Below the pieces are notes generated by a model. The model saw only the letters and a program-made list of their open reading frames with translations, had not been told where the DNA came from and did not search any database. A stretch of DNA of 46,245 nucleotides from JABMMZ01 sp964505065 (GTDB taxonomy: Bacteria; Bacteroidota; Bacteroidia; NS11-12g; UBA955), in contig CAZDGF010000024.1 in NCBI GenBank assembly GCA_964505065.1, forward strand, positions 1 through 46,245. The letters are read 5' to 3'. Positions 1 to 8,897 of this stretch are shown piece by piece. How positions within the stretch are numbered: position 1 is the first letter of the stretch; each line of letters starts with the position of its first letter. A program made the position numbers and the translations under genes.

Positions 1-54
1 ACTAAATCAAATAGTTCAATTTTTCAAATTTCCTATTGATTAATTTGGGTTAAA
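1..54 (+). repeat. 54-bp dispersed repeat, copy 1
   Basis: This matches the reverse complement of 8633-8686 at 51 of 54 positions by eye. It begins with ACTAAATCAAATAG and ends with GGGTTAAA. It lies just after the MFS gene and supplies that gene's TAA stop. It may extend left of the window. Confidence 0.8.
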
Positions 55-1270
55 TAGTATTTATCTTTTTTCTTTTAAATACAAAATAAACCACAACTAC
101 AGCAGCCAAAATAAGTGCAGCACCTAAAAGCATGGGCGCGCCTGGTAGTTCGGCAATGGCATTTTTACCACTAAAAACAGCAAATAAATTATTCATTATC
201 AATGGTCCAATAATTGCAGCAAGGCTCATTACACTGGTCATGCCGCCACTCAATTCACCTTGTTCATTTACAGGTACTGCATTGCTCATTGTGCCTTGCA
301 AAGCAGGACCCGAAATGCCGCCTAAGGTATAAATAGGAATAAAAGCAAACATTAGCCAACCTGCATTTGCCAATGCAAACAGAAGCATGCCAGCAAAATA
401 AAATACAAAGCCAAAAAAGATAGCTTTATTATTACCCAATTTGGGTATAATTACTCTAATTAATCCCCCTTGAACAATAGATACCATAATGCCCACAACA
501 CCAAGCGAAATGCCTACCATACCCTCGCTCCAACCAAATTTATATTGGGTATAATAGCTCCAATTACTTTGTACAGCATGCGATGCTATATGCAATAGAA
601 ATAATGGTATCATGAGTTTTACCACATTGGGATATTTTTTTAATTTAAGCAATGTGCCTATCGGATTTGCTTTTTTCCAATCAAAATTTCTTCTATTGGC
701 TTTACTTAAGCTTTCTGGCAAATAAAAGAAACACAATAAACCATTAATGAGCGATAAAGCTGCTGCTATCCAAAAGGGAACACGCACGCCCCAATGGGCA
801 GAAAGCCCACCAATTACAGGACCTAAAATAAAGCCAACACCAAAGGCTACACCTATTAAACCAAAGTTTTGCGCTCGTTTTTCAGGTGTGCTAATATCTG
901 CAATGTACGATGAGGCTGTAGTAAAACTTGCACCACATATTCCTGCAAAAATTCTACCAACAAAAAGCAGCGCAATACTTGGCGCAAGCGCATGAAAAAT
1001 ATAATCTAAACCCATTCCAATTAAGGCAATAAGTATTATTGGACGTCTGCCAAATTTATCGCTTAAAGCACCTACCAATGGCGAAAATAAAAATTGGGGT
1101 AAGGCGAATGCAATAATAAGCCAACTGCCTACCGATGAAGCTTCGGAAATTGTATAACCACCCAAGTTTTGCAATAAATTAGGCACTATGGGTATAATAA
1201 TGCCAATGCCTATTACATCTATTAAAAGGGTAATGAATATTAAAATGAGTGGTTTTTTATTGTTTTCCAT
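50..1270 (-). CDS. MFS drug exporter, TetA/TCR type
   Basis: A 406-residue inner-membrane exporter of the major facilitator superfamily, probably a proton antiporter for drugs or metabolites. The hydrophobic profile fits 12 membrane segments. The N-terminus (FITLLIDVIGIGIIIPIVP) and the loop 2-3 motif GALSDKFGRRPI near residues 66-77 are typical of tetracycline-type (TCR/Tet) MFS proteins. A second signature-like segment, GFILGPVIGG, follows near residue 145. Length is normal for the family. The ATG at 1270 follows a -7 box at 1287-1294 after a leader of about 10 nt. It is divergent from the TPR gene. The substrate cannot be read from sequence, and this is not evidence of tetracycline resistance: many housekeeping Bacteroidota proteins share this architecture. 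Confidence 0.9.
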   Translation of the reverse strand: MENNKKPLILIFITLLIDVIGIGIIIPIVPNLLQNLGGYTISEASSVGSWLIIAFALPQFLFSPLVGALSDKFGRRPIILIALIGMGLDYIFHALAPSIALLFVGRIFAGICGASFTTASSYIADISTPEKRAQNFGLIGVAFGVGFILGPVIGGLSAHWGVRVPFWIAAALSLINGLLCFFYLPESLSKANRRNFDWKKANPIGTLLKLKKYPNVVKLMIPLFLLHIASHAVQSNWSYYTQYKFGWSEGMVGISLGVVGIMVSIVQGGLIRVIIPKLGNNKAIFFGFVFYFAGMLLFALANAGWLMFAFIPIYTLGGISGPALQGTMSNAVPVNEQGELSGGMTSVMSLAAIIGPLIMNNLFAVFSGKNAIAELPGAPMLLGAALILAAVVVVYFVFKRKKINTI

Positions 1271-1286
1271 AAAATATTAAGGCGGG

Positions 1287-1294
1287 CAAATTTA
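1287..1294 (-). promoter_or_regulatory. -7 box of the MFS gene
   Basis: TAAATTTG on the minus strand matches the Bacteroidota consensus TAnnTTTG and lies 17 nt upstream of the ATG. No clear -33 TTG is visible. Confidence 0.55.
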
Positions 1295-1359
1295 GGTTTA
1301 TTTTTAAAGTGAAAAATTAAGATTGAAATAAATATTTACTCTAAATCATATTTTTACTT

Positions 1360-1367
1360 TAACTTTG
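1360..1367 (+). promoter_or_regulatory. -7 box of the TPR gene
   Basis: TAACTTTG, a perfect TAnnTTTG match, lies 11 nt before the ATG at 1379. The predicted transcript would have a leader of only about 5 nt. Confidence 0.6.
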
Positions 1368-1378
1368 TAATTCCTGTT

Positions 1379-3217
1379 ATGAAAAAGATTTTTGCATTGT
1401 TATTACTTTCTATCTCTTTTAGCTTATATGCTCAAAATATTGATGAAAAATTAGCTGCCAAATATTTTGCTGATAAAGATTATATTAAAGCTGCCGATGT
1501 ATATGAAGAATTGGCGAAAAAACAACCTGAAAATGTGTATTACTACGATAATTTATTGCAATGTTATTTCAATTTAAAAGATTATAAAACGGCAGAAAAA
1601 TTAGTAGATAAACGTATAAAAAAATACGAATACAATTATAGCTACAAAGTAGATAAAGGCTATATATACCATTTGCAGGATAATAAGCAAAAAAGAGATG
1701 AACTATTTGCCCCATTATTAAAAACCAAAGTAAGCAATAAAGAAGATGCTGATAATTTGGCAAATGCTTTTTTAAGGCGCAAGTTTTATGATGAAAGTTT
1801 AAACGTATATCTCAATAGCCGCAATCAATTTAATGACGATTTAATATTTGCAGATGAAATGGCACAATTGTATTTTGTAAAAGGCGATAAAGCCGCAGCT
1901 ACCAAAGAGCTTGTAAACCTTGCCTTTGCCAATGAGTATTTGCTAAAAGAAATAAAAGATAAGCTAATGATAGCTTACAGCAATAAAAAAGATTACGAAC
2001 TACTTACCAAAGCCCTACTTACCAATTTGCAAAAAAAACCAGACAATATTTCGGGCAATGATTTATTGATTTGGAGTTTTATGCAGCAAAAAGATTGGCA
2101 AGGCGCACTGTTTCAAGCAAAGGCAATAGATAAACGCTTAAAAGAAGATGGCAGAAGGGTATTAGAACTGGCTTGGGTTTGCCAAACTAACGAGGTGTTT
2201 GATATTTCAACTGAATGTTATACTTATGTAAAACTATTGGGTAGCAATCGCCCTTATTATTACCAAGCCCAGCAAGGCATTTTAGAAAACGGTATGCTGC
2301 AAATAAAATCGGGCAATGGCGCACCATTAAATACCCTAAAAAGTATGGAAACAGAGTATTTGGCTTTTTTAACTAACAATGGTAGCAATTGGCAAACAGC
2401 CGAGCAAATGAAAGATTTAGCAGAACTTTACATCTATTATTTACACGAACCGCAAAAAGGCATAACGCAGCTAAACAATGTATTGGCTATGCAGGGTATA
2501 GATAGCAGATTGGAGGCAGCCTGTAAATTAGATTTAGGCGATGCCCAGCTTATAAGTGGCGACCCTTGGGAGGCAGATTTATTATACAAACAAGTAGAAA
2601 AAGCCTATACCAACGATGCGCTTGGGCAAGAAGCAAAATACCGCTATGCAAGGCTATGTTATTACCGTGGCGAGTTTGATTGGAGCCAAACACAACTTGA
2701 TGTACTTAAAAATGCCACCACACAACTTATAAGCAACAATGCTATGCGCCTTTGGCTAACTATACAAGACAATGTAGGGCTTGATAGCACCCAAGAAGCC
2801 CTTCAGTTATATGCCAATGCCGAGCTTTTAATATTTCAAAATAAATACAAAGAGGCAGCCATAGCCCTTGATGAAATACCACTAAAATTTCCAAACCATA
2901 CGCTTACAGACGAAATATATTTTGCCAAAGCCGTAATGGCAGAAAAACAAGCAAATTATACAGATGCCATTATTTTTTACAACAAAGTAATTGCCGATTT
3001 TGGCTTTGATATATTGGCAGACAATGCGCTTATAAATATGGCAAAGTTATATGAATTTAAATTGAACGACACAGCCAATGCCAAAGTATATTACGAAAAA
3101 ATAATATTGAAATACACTGGCAGCCTATATATAAACGAAGCCCGCAAACGCTACCGCTATTTAAGAGGCGATTGTATAAATTGCAAAGAAACCGTTTTAG
3201 AAAATTATTGGGATTAG
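1379..3217 (+). CDS. Secreted tetratricopeptide repeat protein
   Basis: A 612-residue exported protein with a signal peptide at residues 1-18 (MKKIFALLLLSISFSLYAQ). The rest is alpha-helical with degenerate TPR-like pairs, clearest near residues 25-75 (AAKYFADKDYIKAADVYEEL) and 480-570 (ALQLYANAELLIFQNKYKEA; AVMAEKQANYTDAIIFYNKV). Such proteins usually act as periplasmic or outer-membrane-associated scaffolds; no catalytic motif is seen. No T9SS sorting tail is present, so periplasmic location is more likely than the surface. It is monocistronic and convergent with the next gene. The specific partner is unknown. Confidence 0.85.
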   Translation: MKKIFALLLLSISFSLYAQNIDEKLAAKYFADKDYIKAADVYEELAKKQPENVYYYDNLLQCYFNLKDYKTAEKLVDKRIKKYEYNYSYKVDKGYIYHLQDNKQKRDELFAPLLKTKVSNKEDADNLANAFLRRKFYDESLNVYLNSRNQFNDDLIFADEMAQLYFVKGDKAAATKELVNLAFANEYLLKEIKDKLMIAYSNKKDYELLTKALLTNLQKKPDNISGNDLLIWSFMQQKDWQGALFQAKAIDKRLKEDGRRVLELAWVCQTNEVFDISTECYTYVKLLGSNRPYYYQAQQGILENGMLQIKSGNGAPLNTLKSMETEYLAFLTNNGSNWQTAEQMKDLAELYIYYLHEPQKGITQLNNVLAMQGIDSRLEAACKLDLGDAQLISGDPWEADLLYKQVEKAYTNDALGQEAKYRYARLCYYRGEFDWSQTQLDVLKNATTQLISNNAMRLWLTIQDNVGLDSTQEALQLYANAELLIFQNKYKEAAIALDEIPLKFPNHTLTDEIYFAKAVMAEKQANYTDAIIFYNKVIADFGFDILADNALINMAKLYEFKLNDTANAKVYYEKIILKYTGSLYINEARKRYRYLRGDCINCKETVLENYWD

Positions 3218-3247
3218 GTAAAAGTTAAGCAATAATTTACCCTAATC
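3212..3247. terminator. Possible bidirectional hairpin between convergent genes
   Basis: GATTAGGTAAA at 3212-3222 pairs with TTTACCCTAATC at 3236-3247 with one bulge and a 13-nt loop. It spans both stop codons of the convergent pair. There is no clear T-tract, so termination is inferred from position only. Confidence 0.35.
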
Positions 3248-3803
3248 TTTTATTAAAAATCTCCTCTACTTTTTTAAATAGCTGTATGGGTGTATGTTTT
3301 CGCCAAATAAGCTCATCTAACTCGCCACCAAAATTTAAAAAATAATCTATATTTTGGCTTTCAAATTCTTGCAGCACATGTGCTCTAAAATTTACCAAAG
3401 CTATCCAGCCGTCTTCCACATCGGCAAACCATTCTTCGTAGTAGCTATCATCGCTGCTATGGTAGTTCATTATGTTTTCGCCTATTAGTATGTACTTGTT
3501 TATACCCTCCTCTGCCAGCAGTTCTATAACCTCTCTTTTTAACTGCATAATATCATTATGAATAGCATCGTTCCATTCGCCAAGCATTTCTATAATGGCA
3601 TATTGTTTTTCATAATCTACAAACAAAATTTTAATATACAACGTAGGGCTACCAAAGCTATCCCATTGCGGATGGATAACAAAATTATACACCGTATGCG
3701 TGTATTCAAATAGGCTATGCTGCCGCCCATAAAAAGGCGAACTTGTATCCTCCTCGCTATTGTACAAATGCAACCATTGGTAATATGGCTCTATATCTTG
3801 CAT
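3237..3803 (-). CDS. Conserved protein of unknown function
   Basis: A 188-residue, acidic, probably cytoplasmic protein. I do not recognise a domain. It has no signal peptide or membrane segment and is rich in aromatic and acidic residues (YYEEWFADVEDGW). A longer reading to an ATG at 3839 exists, but a -7 box at 3815-3822 lies inside that extension and 12 nt upstream of the ATG at 3803. I therefore chose 3803, giving the start MQDIEPYYQW. It is convergent with the TPR gene. No function is claimed. Confidence 0.7.
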   Translation of the reverse strand: MQDIEPYYQWLHLYNSEEDTSSPFYGRQHSLFEYTHTVYNFVIHPQWDSFGSPTLYIKILFVDYEKQYAIIEMLGEWNDAIHNDIMQLKREVIELLAEEGINKYILIGENIMNYHSSDDSYYEEWFADVEDGWIALVNFRAHVLQEFESQNIDYFLNFGGELDELIWRKHTPIQLFKKVEEIFNKRLG

Positions 3804-3814
3804 AAAATTTAGGG

Positions 3815-3822
3815 CAAAATTA
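3815..3822 (-). promoter_or_regulatory. -7 box that decides the start at 3803
   Basis: TAATTTTG on the minus strand (TAnnTTTG). The expected start of transcription is about 5 nt from the ATG at 3803. Confidence 0.55.
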
Positions 3823-3880
3823 AAGCAAAAATTCATCATAGCATTGTTATTTGTATTTTAATTTTTTATCTAAAACTAAT

Positions 3881-6660
3881 TTATTCTTTAATAATAATTA
3901 CAGCATTATTGCTATTATTGTTAAGTTTTACAAAGTATATACCATTGGCTAACTCTTGAATATCTACTATTGTTGATTGGCTCTTTATAGCTATTTTTTT
4001 CAGTAATTTACCATAAATATCATAGATTAAAAACTGGCTATATATTTTTGCATTGCTTTCAATAGTAAATACACCTTTGCTTGGGTTTGGATATACTTTA
4101 AACATTGTATTGTTTACTGTTTGAATTACACTATTGCTTGATTGTACACACTTGTTTTGAGTAGTGTTTGTAACTACTGCGGGGTTATAATCAAAATATA
4201 TATAAGCAGTATTTTTAATTTTATCGCCTTTAGCCAATGGGCTGTATGGTTTTATTTTATATTGAACAAACCCTACAGAACCTTTCGGGTCGCTTGCGCT
4301 ATCGGGCAACATAATATCATTGAATTTAAATGATATTATGTTTTTATTCAAAGTAGTGTTAACAGTGTGGCTTTGCGCTAATACTCTATATGTTTCTGGA
4401 TTCAATAAGTTATCCAATGTATCTGCAATTCTTATGTTATAAGCTGGTGCATTGCCTAAATTTTGAAATTGAACGGTATAAGTTAGCCAATCGTTAAAAC
4501 CCGGGGCTACATTCATAGGGTAAACATCTTTTATATTAGGGTCGTAAGAGTTTGTTACTGGATATTTGAAATCCATTTTAATTTTAATAGTATCAGAATT
4601 GTTGAGGTATGTAAGTTCTAAATGTGCTTTAATGGTATCTGTTACTGTAGCATTTGTATCGGTTTTAAATATTAACAAAAAATCGTTGTTTAACTCTGGT
4701 TTAGCACTTAAATCAAAACTATATGTATTCGCATTTATTGAGGTAGGTGCATCAAAGTTGGTTTCTGTTGAAACAAAGGTTACTTTGCCATTAATAATTA
4801 TTTTAAACTTTAAAAGTTTTATATTGCTATTGCAATTTATTTTTAATCTATTGCCAATTGAAGCTAAAAGATTATGTTTTCTGCCTGGAAAAATAGCTCC
4901 TTTTGTATTTACAGACAATATTTCTAAATTAGATTTTGAATTGCAATTTACAGCAAAATCTACATCACTCAAATTACCATTTTTCCATTTATTAACCATA
5001 CTATCAATACCTGGTGTATTACATTTTATTGCTACATTTAGTCCTAATGTATCTAAAGAAATGTTGTACTTTTTATCGGGCAAATTTGTTGCAAACATGC
5101 CATCTTGCAGTGTATATATGGTTGAAATAAAATTGCCTACACTATCCTTTATTATAATAGGGAAATTAATAACTTTATCATCTGTTGAATCCAAAATGCA
5201 GTTATTGTTCAAATCATTATAAACTCTGCCATAGGTGTTAAAATAATTTTTATAAAATTTACCACATATATAATCTGTCTTTTGTAAAAAATTTGTAGTT
5301 GCAGCACTATCGTAACTATTATAAGCCGTAAGACTGATTGTATAACATACGGTATCTAAAAATTCAATTATTGGCATAGGAATAGAATCGCCAGGTGTGG
5401 CTTTGTATGTAATTTTTCCCGATGAATAAAAAGAAGGCGATGCAGGTGGATTGTTTAAAAAATAACTTTTAGGCGAAAATTCCCAAACAAACCTATTAGC
5501 TTTATCTGTAAGTGCATATAGGTTTACTTTTCTGCCTTTGGAAGTATAATTTTCGGAAGCCTTAAAATTGATATTAGTTGGAGAGTTTGGCATTACAACT
5601 TTTACATTTTTACTTAAAGTATCAAAAATATCACATTCATTAATAGATAATTTGATATTATATAAACCTGTTTCTGAAAATGAATACATAAAATCTTTTT
5701 CATCTCCATTTAATATAGGACTCCCGTCTATTTCCCAATAAAAAATAGGGTCGCCCGAATATATTTTACTTTTATTTTTGATTTTAAAAGGGGTGCTTTT
5801 ATAATAAATACTATCCGCATCAAAATTGGCAGCTACCTTTTTAGAAGTATCTAAAATGGAAGTATAGGTAGCTGCAAAGCCAGAATCTACAGCTGCTCCA
5901 TTGCTTTCAAAAATAATATACATTGCTCCGCTATAAGCTGTTAATTTTATACTTCCTAAATTGCCATTTGTATAAGTACCCAATAATTTAGTAGGGTTTT
6001 CATATTCTGCATCATACACTTTTAATATATATTATTACTATCGGCAAATTTAAGTTGTGTAAATTTTAAACTAATTTCTTTGGCAGAACACGGTTTTATT
6101 TTTAGAAACGAACGGGTATTTTTGCCTTGATTGTTGCCATAATTCAAATTAGGACCACCATTATCAAACACAGAGCCAGTGGCTGATGAAACATTGTTGT
6201 CTGAATTATAACCATAAGTGCCAAAACCTAAAATATATTTGGTGGGCTTTGTTACAATAATATATTTTACCTTTCGCATTGTGCCTGTACCATTGGCATT
6301 GGTAGCTTTTAATACTACAGTATATTTGCCAGGCATGTCAAATTCAAATTGTGGATTTTTAGAGAATTCATCTCTTCCATTCGCAAAAGGGTCGGAGAGA
6401 ATTGCACCATTAAATAAATCAGCTACAGGACCAAGAGACGGGTCGTTGATATATGTTACAGAATCATAAATAATCCATTGCCATTGGTATGGTGTGTTTG
6501 TTGATAAATCTGTAAAAGTTACAACTTCGTATTGCTCTATTGTATCTGTATCTACAGTAAAATTAGCAACAGGGGCTTGGGCAAAAGTATTTTGCAAATA
6601 GAATAAACTTGCAATAATTATAACTTTTGAAAATTTGAAAAATGTAATTTTTTTATTCAT
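3881..6660 (-). pseudogene. T9SS type A cargo with PKD and CUB domains, frameshifted
   Basis: Two adjacent reading frames form one broken gene. The upstream part (6660-6022, 212 residues) has a signal peptide (residues 1-27), a PKD-like domain (about 32-136) and the first half of a CUB domain (SVFDNGGPNLNYGNNQG). It ends at a TAA at 6022-6024. The downstream part (to 3881) resumes with the second half of the CUB domain (VYDAEYENP, YIIFESNGAAVDSGFAA). It continues with Ig/PKD-like segments, an SdrD-B-like part (GRVYNDLNNNCILDSTDDK), a DUF11/DUF7619-like repeat (SYDPNIKDVYP, NTAYIYFDYNPAV) and a type A sorting tail (FKVYPNPSKGVF). The junction lies in an (AT)4 run at 6025-6032. Removing one AT unit reads SNNILKVYDAEY and restores a normal CUB domain. 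A secreted surface protein of about 930 residues is expected if intact. Decay, phase variation and assembly error cannot be separated here. Confidence 0.85.
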
Positions 6661-6683
6661 GTGATTTCCTTATTTATGCAATG

Positions 6684-6691
6684 CAAAACTA
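6684..6691 (-). promoter_or_regulatory. -7 box of the CUB/PKD cargo gene
   Basis: TAGTTTTG on the minus strand, 23 nt before the ATG at 6660. An intact promoter suggests the frameshift is recent or switchable. Confidence 0.5.
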
Positions 6692-6836
6692 AAGTATTAA
6701 AAAGTATTAAATTATTTAAAATTAAAGTTTTACAATTTTATTACCAATCTTTTACACTTGAATGACAATTTTTAAATTAATCTCAATTTTTCATTGTTCA
6801 ATCTAAAATAATTTTTAACACTTACAATAAAAGTGC

Positions 6837-6844
6837 TACTTTTG
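6837..6844 (+). promoter_or_regulatory. Candidate -7 box for porX
   Basis: TACTTTTG fits TAnnTTTG. It would give porX a leader of about 195 nt that carries two palindromes and three AGTTGGCAA copies. I found no better match closer to porX. Confidence 0.35.
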
Positions 6845-6913
6845 AGTTCTTATAGCAAGTTGGCAAATTTTTAAATGAGCAGTTGGCAAAATGAGGAAAG
6901 TTGGCAATTTATA

Positions 6914-6929
6914 TCCCGCACGTGCGGGA
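6914..6929. repeat. 16-bp perfect palindrome
   Basis: TCCCGCACGTGCGGGA. A sister copy with centre CATATG lies at 36926-36941. It lies in the long gap before porX. The rest of 6692-7045 holds three copies of AGTTGGCAA (about 6856-6912) and the hairpin at 6984-7016. Confidence 0.8.
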
Positions 6930-6983
6930 GGCAATTAAAAAAAGTAAAGAGATTTAAGAATAAATAATAAAATAATACCGAAG

Positions 6984-7023
6984 CCCAACCCCCTCTCCTT
7001 TGGAGAGGGGGTTGGGGGTGAGG
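6984..7023 (+). repeat. Strong palindromic repeat in the porX leader
   Basis: A perfect 15-bp stem (CCCAACCCCCTCTCC at 6984-6998 and its complement at 7002-7016) with a TTT loop, followed by GGTGAGG. It is the same class as the CCTCC...GGAGGGGTTAGGGG elements at 25183 and 25334 and resembles the repeats at 18231 and 19278. It ends about 22 nt upstream of the porX ATG. No T-tract follows, so it is not a standard terminator. Confidence 0.8.
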
Positions 7024-7045
7024 CAAAAAATAAAAAATATAAAAC

Positions 7046-8602
7046 ATGAACGATAAAATAAAAATACTTTGGGCAGATGATGAAATAGATTTACTAAAAC
7101 CACATATTCTGTTTTTAGAGCAAAAGGGCTACGAAATAATAGCTGTAAACAATGGCAATGCTGCCGTAGCAAAAGCCATTTCAGAAAACCCGGATTTGGT
7201 TTTTTTAGATGAAAATATGCCAGGCATTAGCGGGCTGGAAACCCTAAAACAAATAAAAGCCACCAATGCAGACGTAAAGGTGGTAATGATAACCAAAAGC
7301 GAAGAGGAATACATAATGGACGATGCCATTGGCTCGCAAATAGCCGATTATTTAATCAAACCTGTAAATCCAAATCAAATACTTTTAAGCATAAAAAAGC
7401 TGATAGATAAAAGCCGCTTGGTAACCGAAAAAACAACGCAAAACTACCAACAAGATTTTAGAAACATCAGCATGATGCTTATGGATAATTTAAGCATTGA
7501 TGAATGGAAAGATGTGTACAATAAACTTATTTTTTGGGAGCTTGAACTGAATAAAAGTAGCGATAAAAGTATGACAGAAGTGCTTGAAAACCAAAAGAAA
7601 GAAGCCAACCATAATTTCTGTAAATTCATTACTAAAAATTATATCAATTATTTGCAGCCAACAGGCGATAGCGGACCTGTTATGAGCCATAACCTTATGC
7701 GCAGAAAAGTGATGCCGCAGGTTTCAGAAAATATACCTACTTTCTTTATTTTAATTGATAATTTAAGGCAAGACCATTGGAGAACTATTGCCCCTTTTAT
7801 TAAAGAAAAATTTAAAATTGAGGAAGACGACCAATACCTTGCTTTGCTACCCACCACCACACAATATTGCAGAAATGCTATTTTTAGTGGCTTAATGCCA
7901 AGCGAAATAGAAAAACGTTTTCCAACAAAATGGAGCAATGACGAAGATGAGGGCGGAAAAAATAATTTTGAAGAAGATTTTTTAAAAGACTTTTTAACAA
8001 GAGTGCGTTTTAATGGTAAAACAAGCTATACCAAAATTACCAATCTTGAAGCAGGCAAAGCTTTGATAGATAAAATGCCTAATTTATTTCAAAACCAATT
8101 GAATGTTATAGTATATAATTTTGTAGATGCCCTTAGCCATGCCCGTACAGATGTTAGCCTAATGCGTGAACTGGCTGAAGATGAGGCAGCCTACCGCTCG
8201 GTAGTTGAAAGCTGGTTTAAACACAGTACATTATGGGAAGCAATGGAGATAATGGCAGAAAAAAAGGTAAAAATTGTGATTACAACCGACCATGGCAGCA
8301 TTCGTGTAAAAAAACCTATAAAAGTAGTTGGCGATAAAAATACCAATAGCAATTTGCGCTATAAGCAAGGTAAAAATTTAACTTACGAAGCCAAAGAAGT
8401 ATTTGAAATTAAAAAACCCGAATTAGCTTTTTTACCAAAAGTAAATGTTAGCCAAAGCTATATTGTGGCTAAAGAAGATGATTTTTTTGCCTACCCTAAC
8501 AATTATAATTATTATGTCAATTATTATACCAATACCTTTCAGCATGGCGGTATTTCGCTTGAGGAAATGATGATTCCGTTTGTGGTAATGGAAAGTAAGT
8601 GA
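7046..8602 (+). CDS. porX: PorX: response regulator with PglZ phosphodiesterase domain
   Basis: A 518-residue cytoplasmic regulator. In Porphyromonas and Flavobacterium, PorX controls type IX secretion together with the kinase PorY. Residues 1-120 form a receiver domain: acidic pair D11/D12, phosphoacceptor D55 in FLDENMPG, T83 and K105. Residues about 200-515 form a PglZ/alkaline-phosphatase-like domain: metal-binding D238 in ILIDN, a TTT at 270-272 where the family has its nucleophile threonine, D415-H416 in ITTDHGS, and HGG in FQHGGISLEEM. All these residues are present, so both domains should be active; the family hydrolyses short oligonucleotides. It lies beside a broken T9SS cargo gene, and three T9SS cargo genes occur in the window. 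No PorY or sigma factor gene is next to it. It has an unusual leader with a strong hairpin. Confidence 0.93.
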   Translation: MNDKIKILWADDEIDLLKPHILFLEQKGYEIIAVNNGNAAVAKAISENPDLVFLDENMPGISGLETLKQIKATNADVKVVMITKSEEEYIMDDAIGSQIADYLIKPVNPNQILLSIKKLIDKSRLVTEKTTQNYQQDFRNISMMLMDNLSIDEWKDVYNKLIFWELELNKSSDKSMTEVLENQKKEANHNFCKFITKNYINYLQPTGDSGPVMSHNLMRRKVMPQVSENIPTFFILIDNLRQDHWRTIAPFIKEKFKIEEDDQYLALLPTTTQYCRNAIFSGLMPSEIEKRFPTKWSNDEDEGGKNNFEEDFLKDFLTRVRFNGKTSYTKITNLEAGKALIDKMPNLFQNQLNVIVYNFVDALSHARTDVSLMRELAEDEAAYRSVVESWFKHSTLWEAMEIMAEKKVKIVITTDHGSIRVKKPIKVVGDKNTNSNLRYKQGKNLTYEAKEVFEIKKPELAFLPKVNVSQSYIVAKEDDFFAYPNNYNYYVNYYTNTFQHGGISLEEMMIPFVVMESK

Positions 8603-8632
8603 AATTAAGGAAAATAAACATCTGTTTTAAGG

Positions 8633-8686
8633 TTTAACCCAAATTAATCTATAAGAGATTTGAAAAATTGAACTATTTGATTTAGT
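8633..8686 (-). repeat. 54-bp dispersed repeat, copy 2 (inverted)
   Basis: The reverse complement equals 1-54 except for three substitutions. It lies in the 295-nt gap between the convergent porX and recN genes, which also holds the 35-bp tandem repeat. Confidence 0.8.
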
Positions 8687-8745
8687 TGGGATAACCCCGA
8701 TTTAGAAATTGATTTTAAATTTTGTAAAAATTTGAATTACAATTT

Positions 8746-8815
8746 GTTAATCGTTTCAACATTTCTAATGCTGATTTTGGGTTAATCGTTTCAACATTTA
8801 TAATGCTAATTATGA
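8746..8815 (+). repeat. Two-copy 35-bp tandem repeat
   Basis: Both copies begin GTTAATCGTTTCAACATTT and continue with (C/A)TAATGCT(G/A)ATT. They are head to tail with no spacer, and only two copies are present. Confidence 0.75.
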
Positions 8816-8897
8816 ATTTTATTAATCATTTGGCAAATTTGGGAAAATTGAAAAGAAATATTGAAGATTATCCTAAATTTTTATTTTTATAATTTTC

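Noticed and set aside
6984..7016. Intrinsic terminator before porX
   Set aside because: The stem is strong but is followed by GGGGTGAGG, not a T-tract, and related elements occur in non-terminating positions inside the isoprenoid operon.
8746..8815. Possible CRISPR array
   Set aside because: The two 35-bp copies touch with no spacer and there are only two; no cas genes occur in the window.
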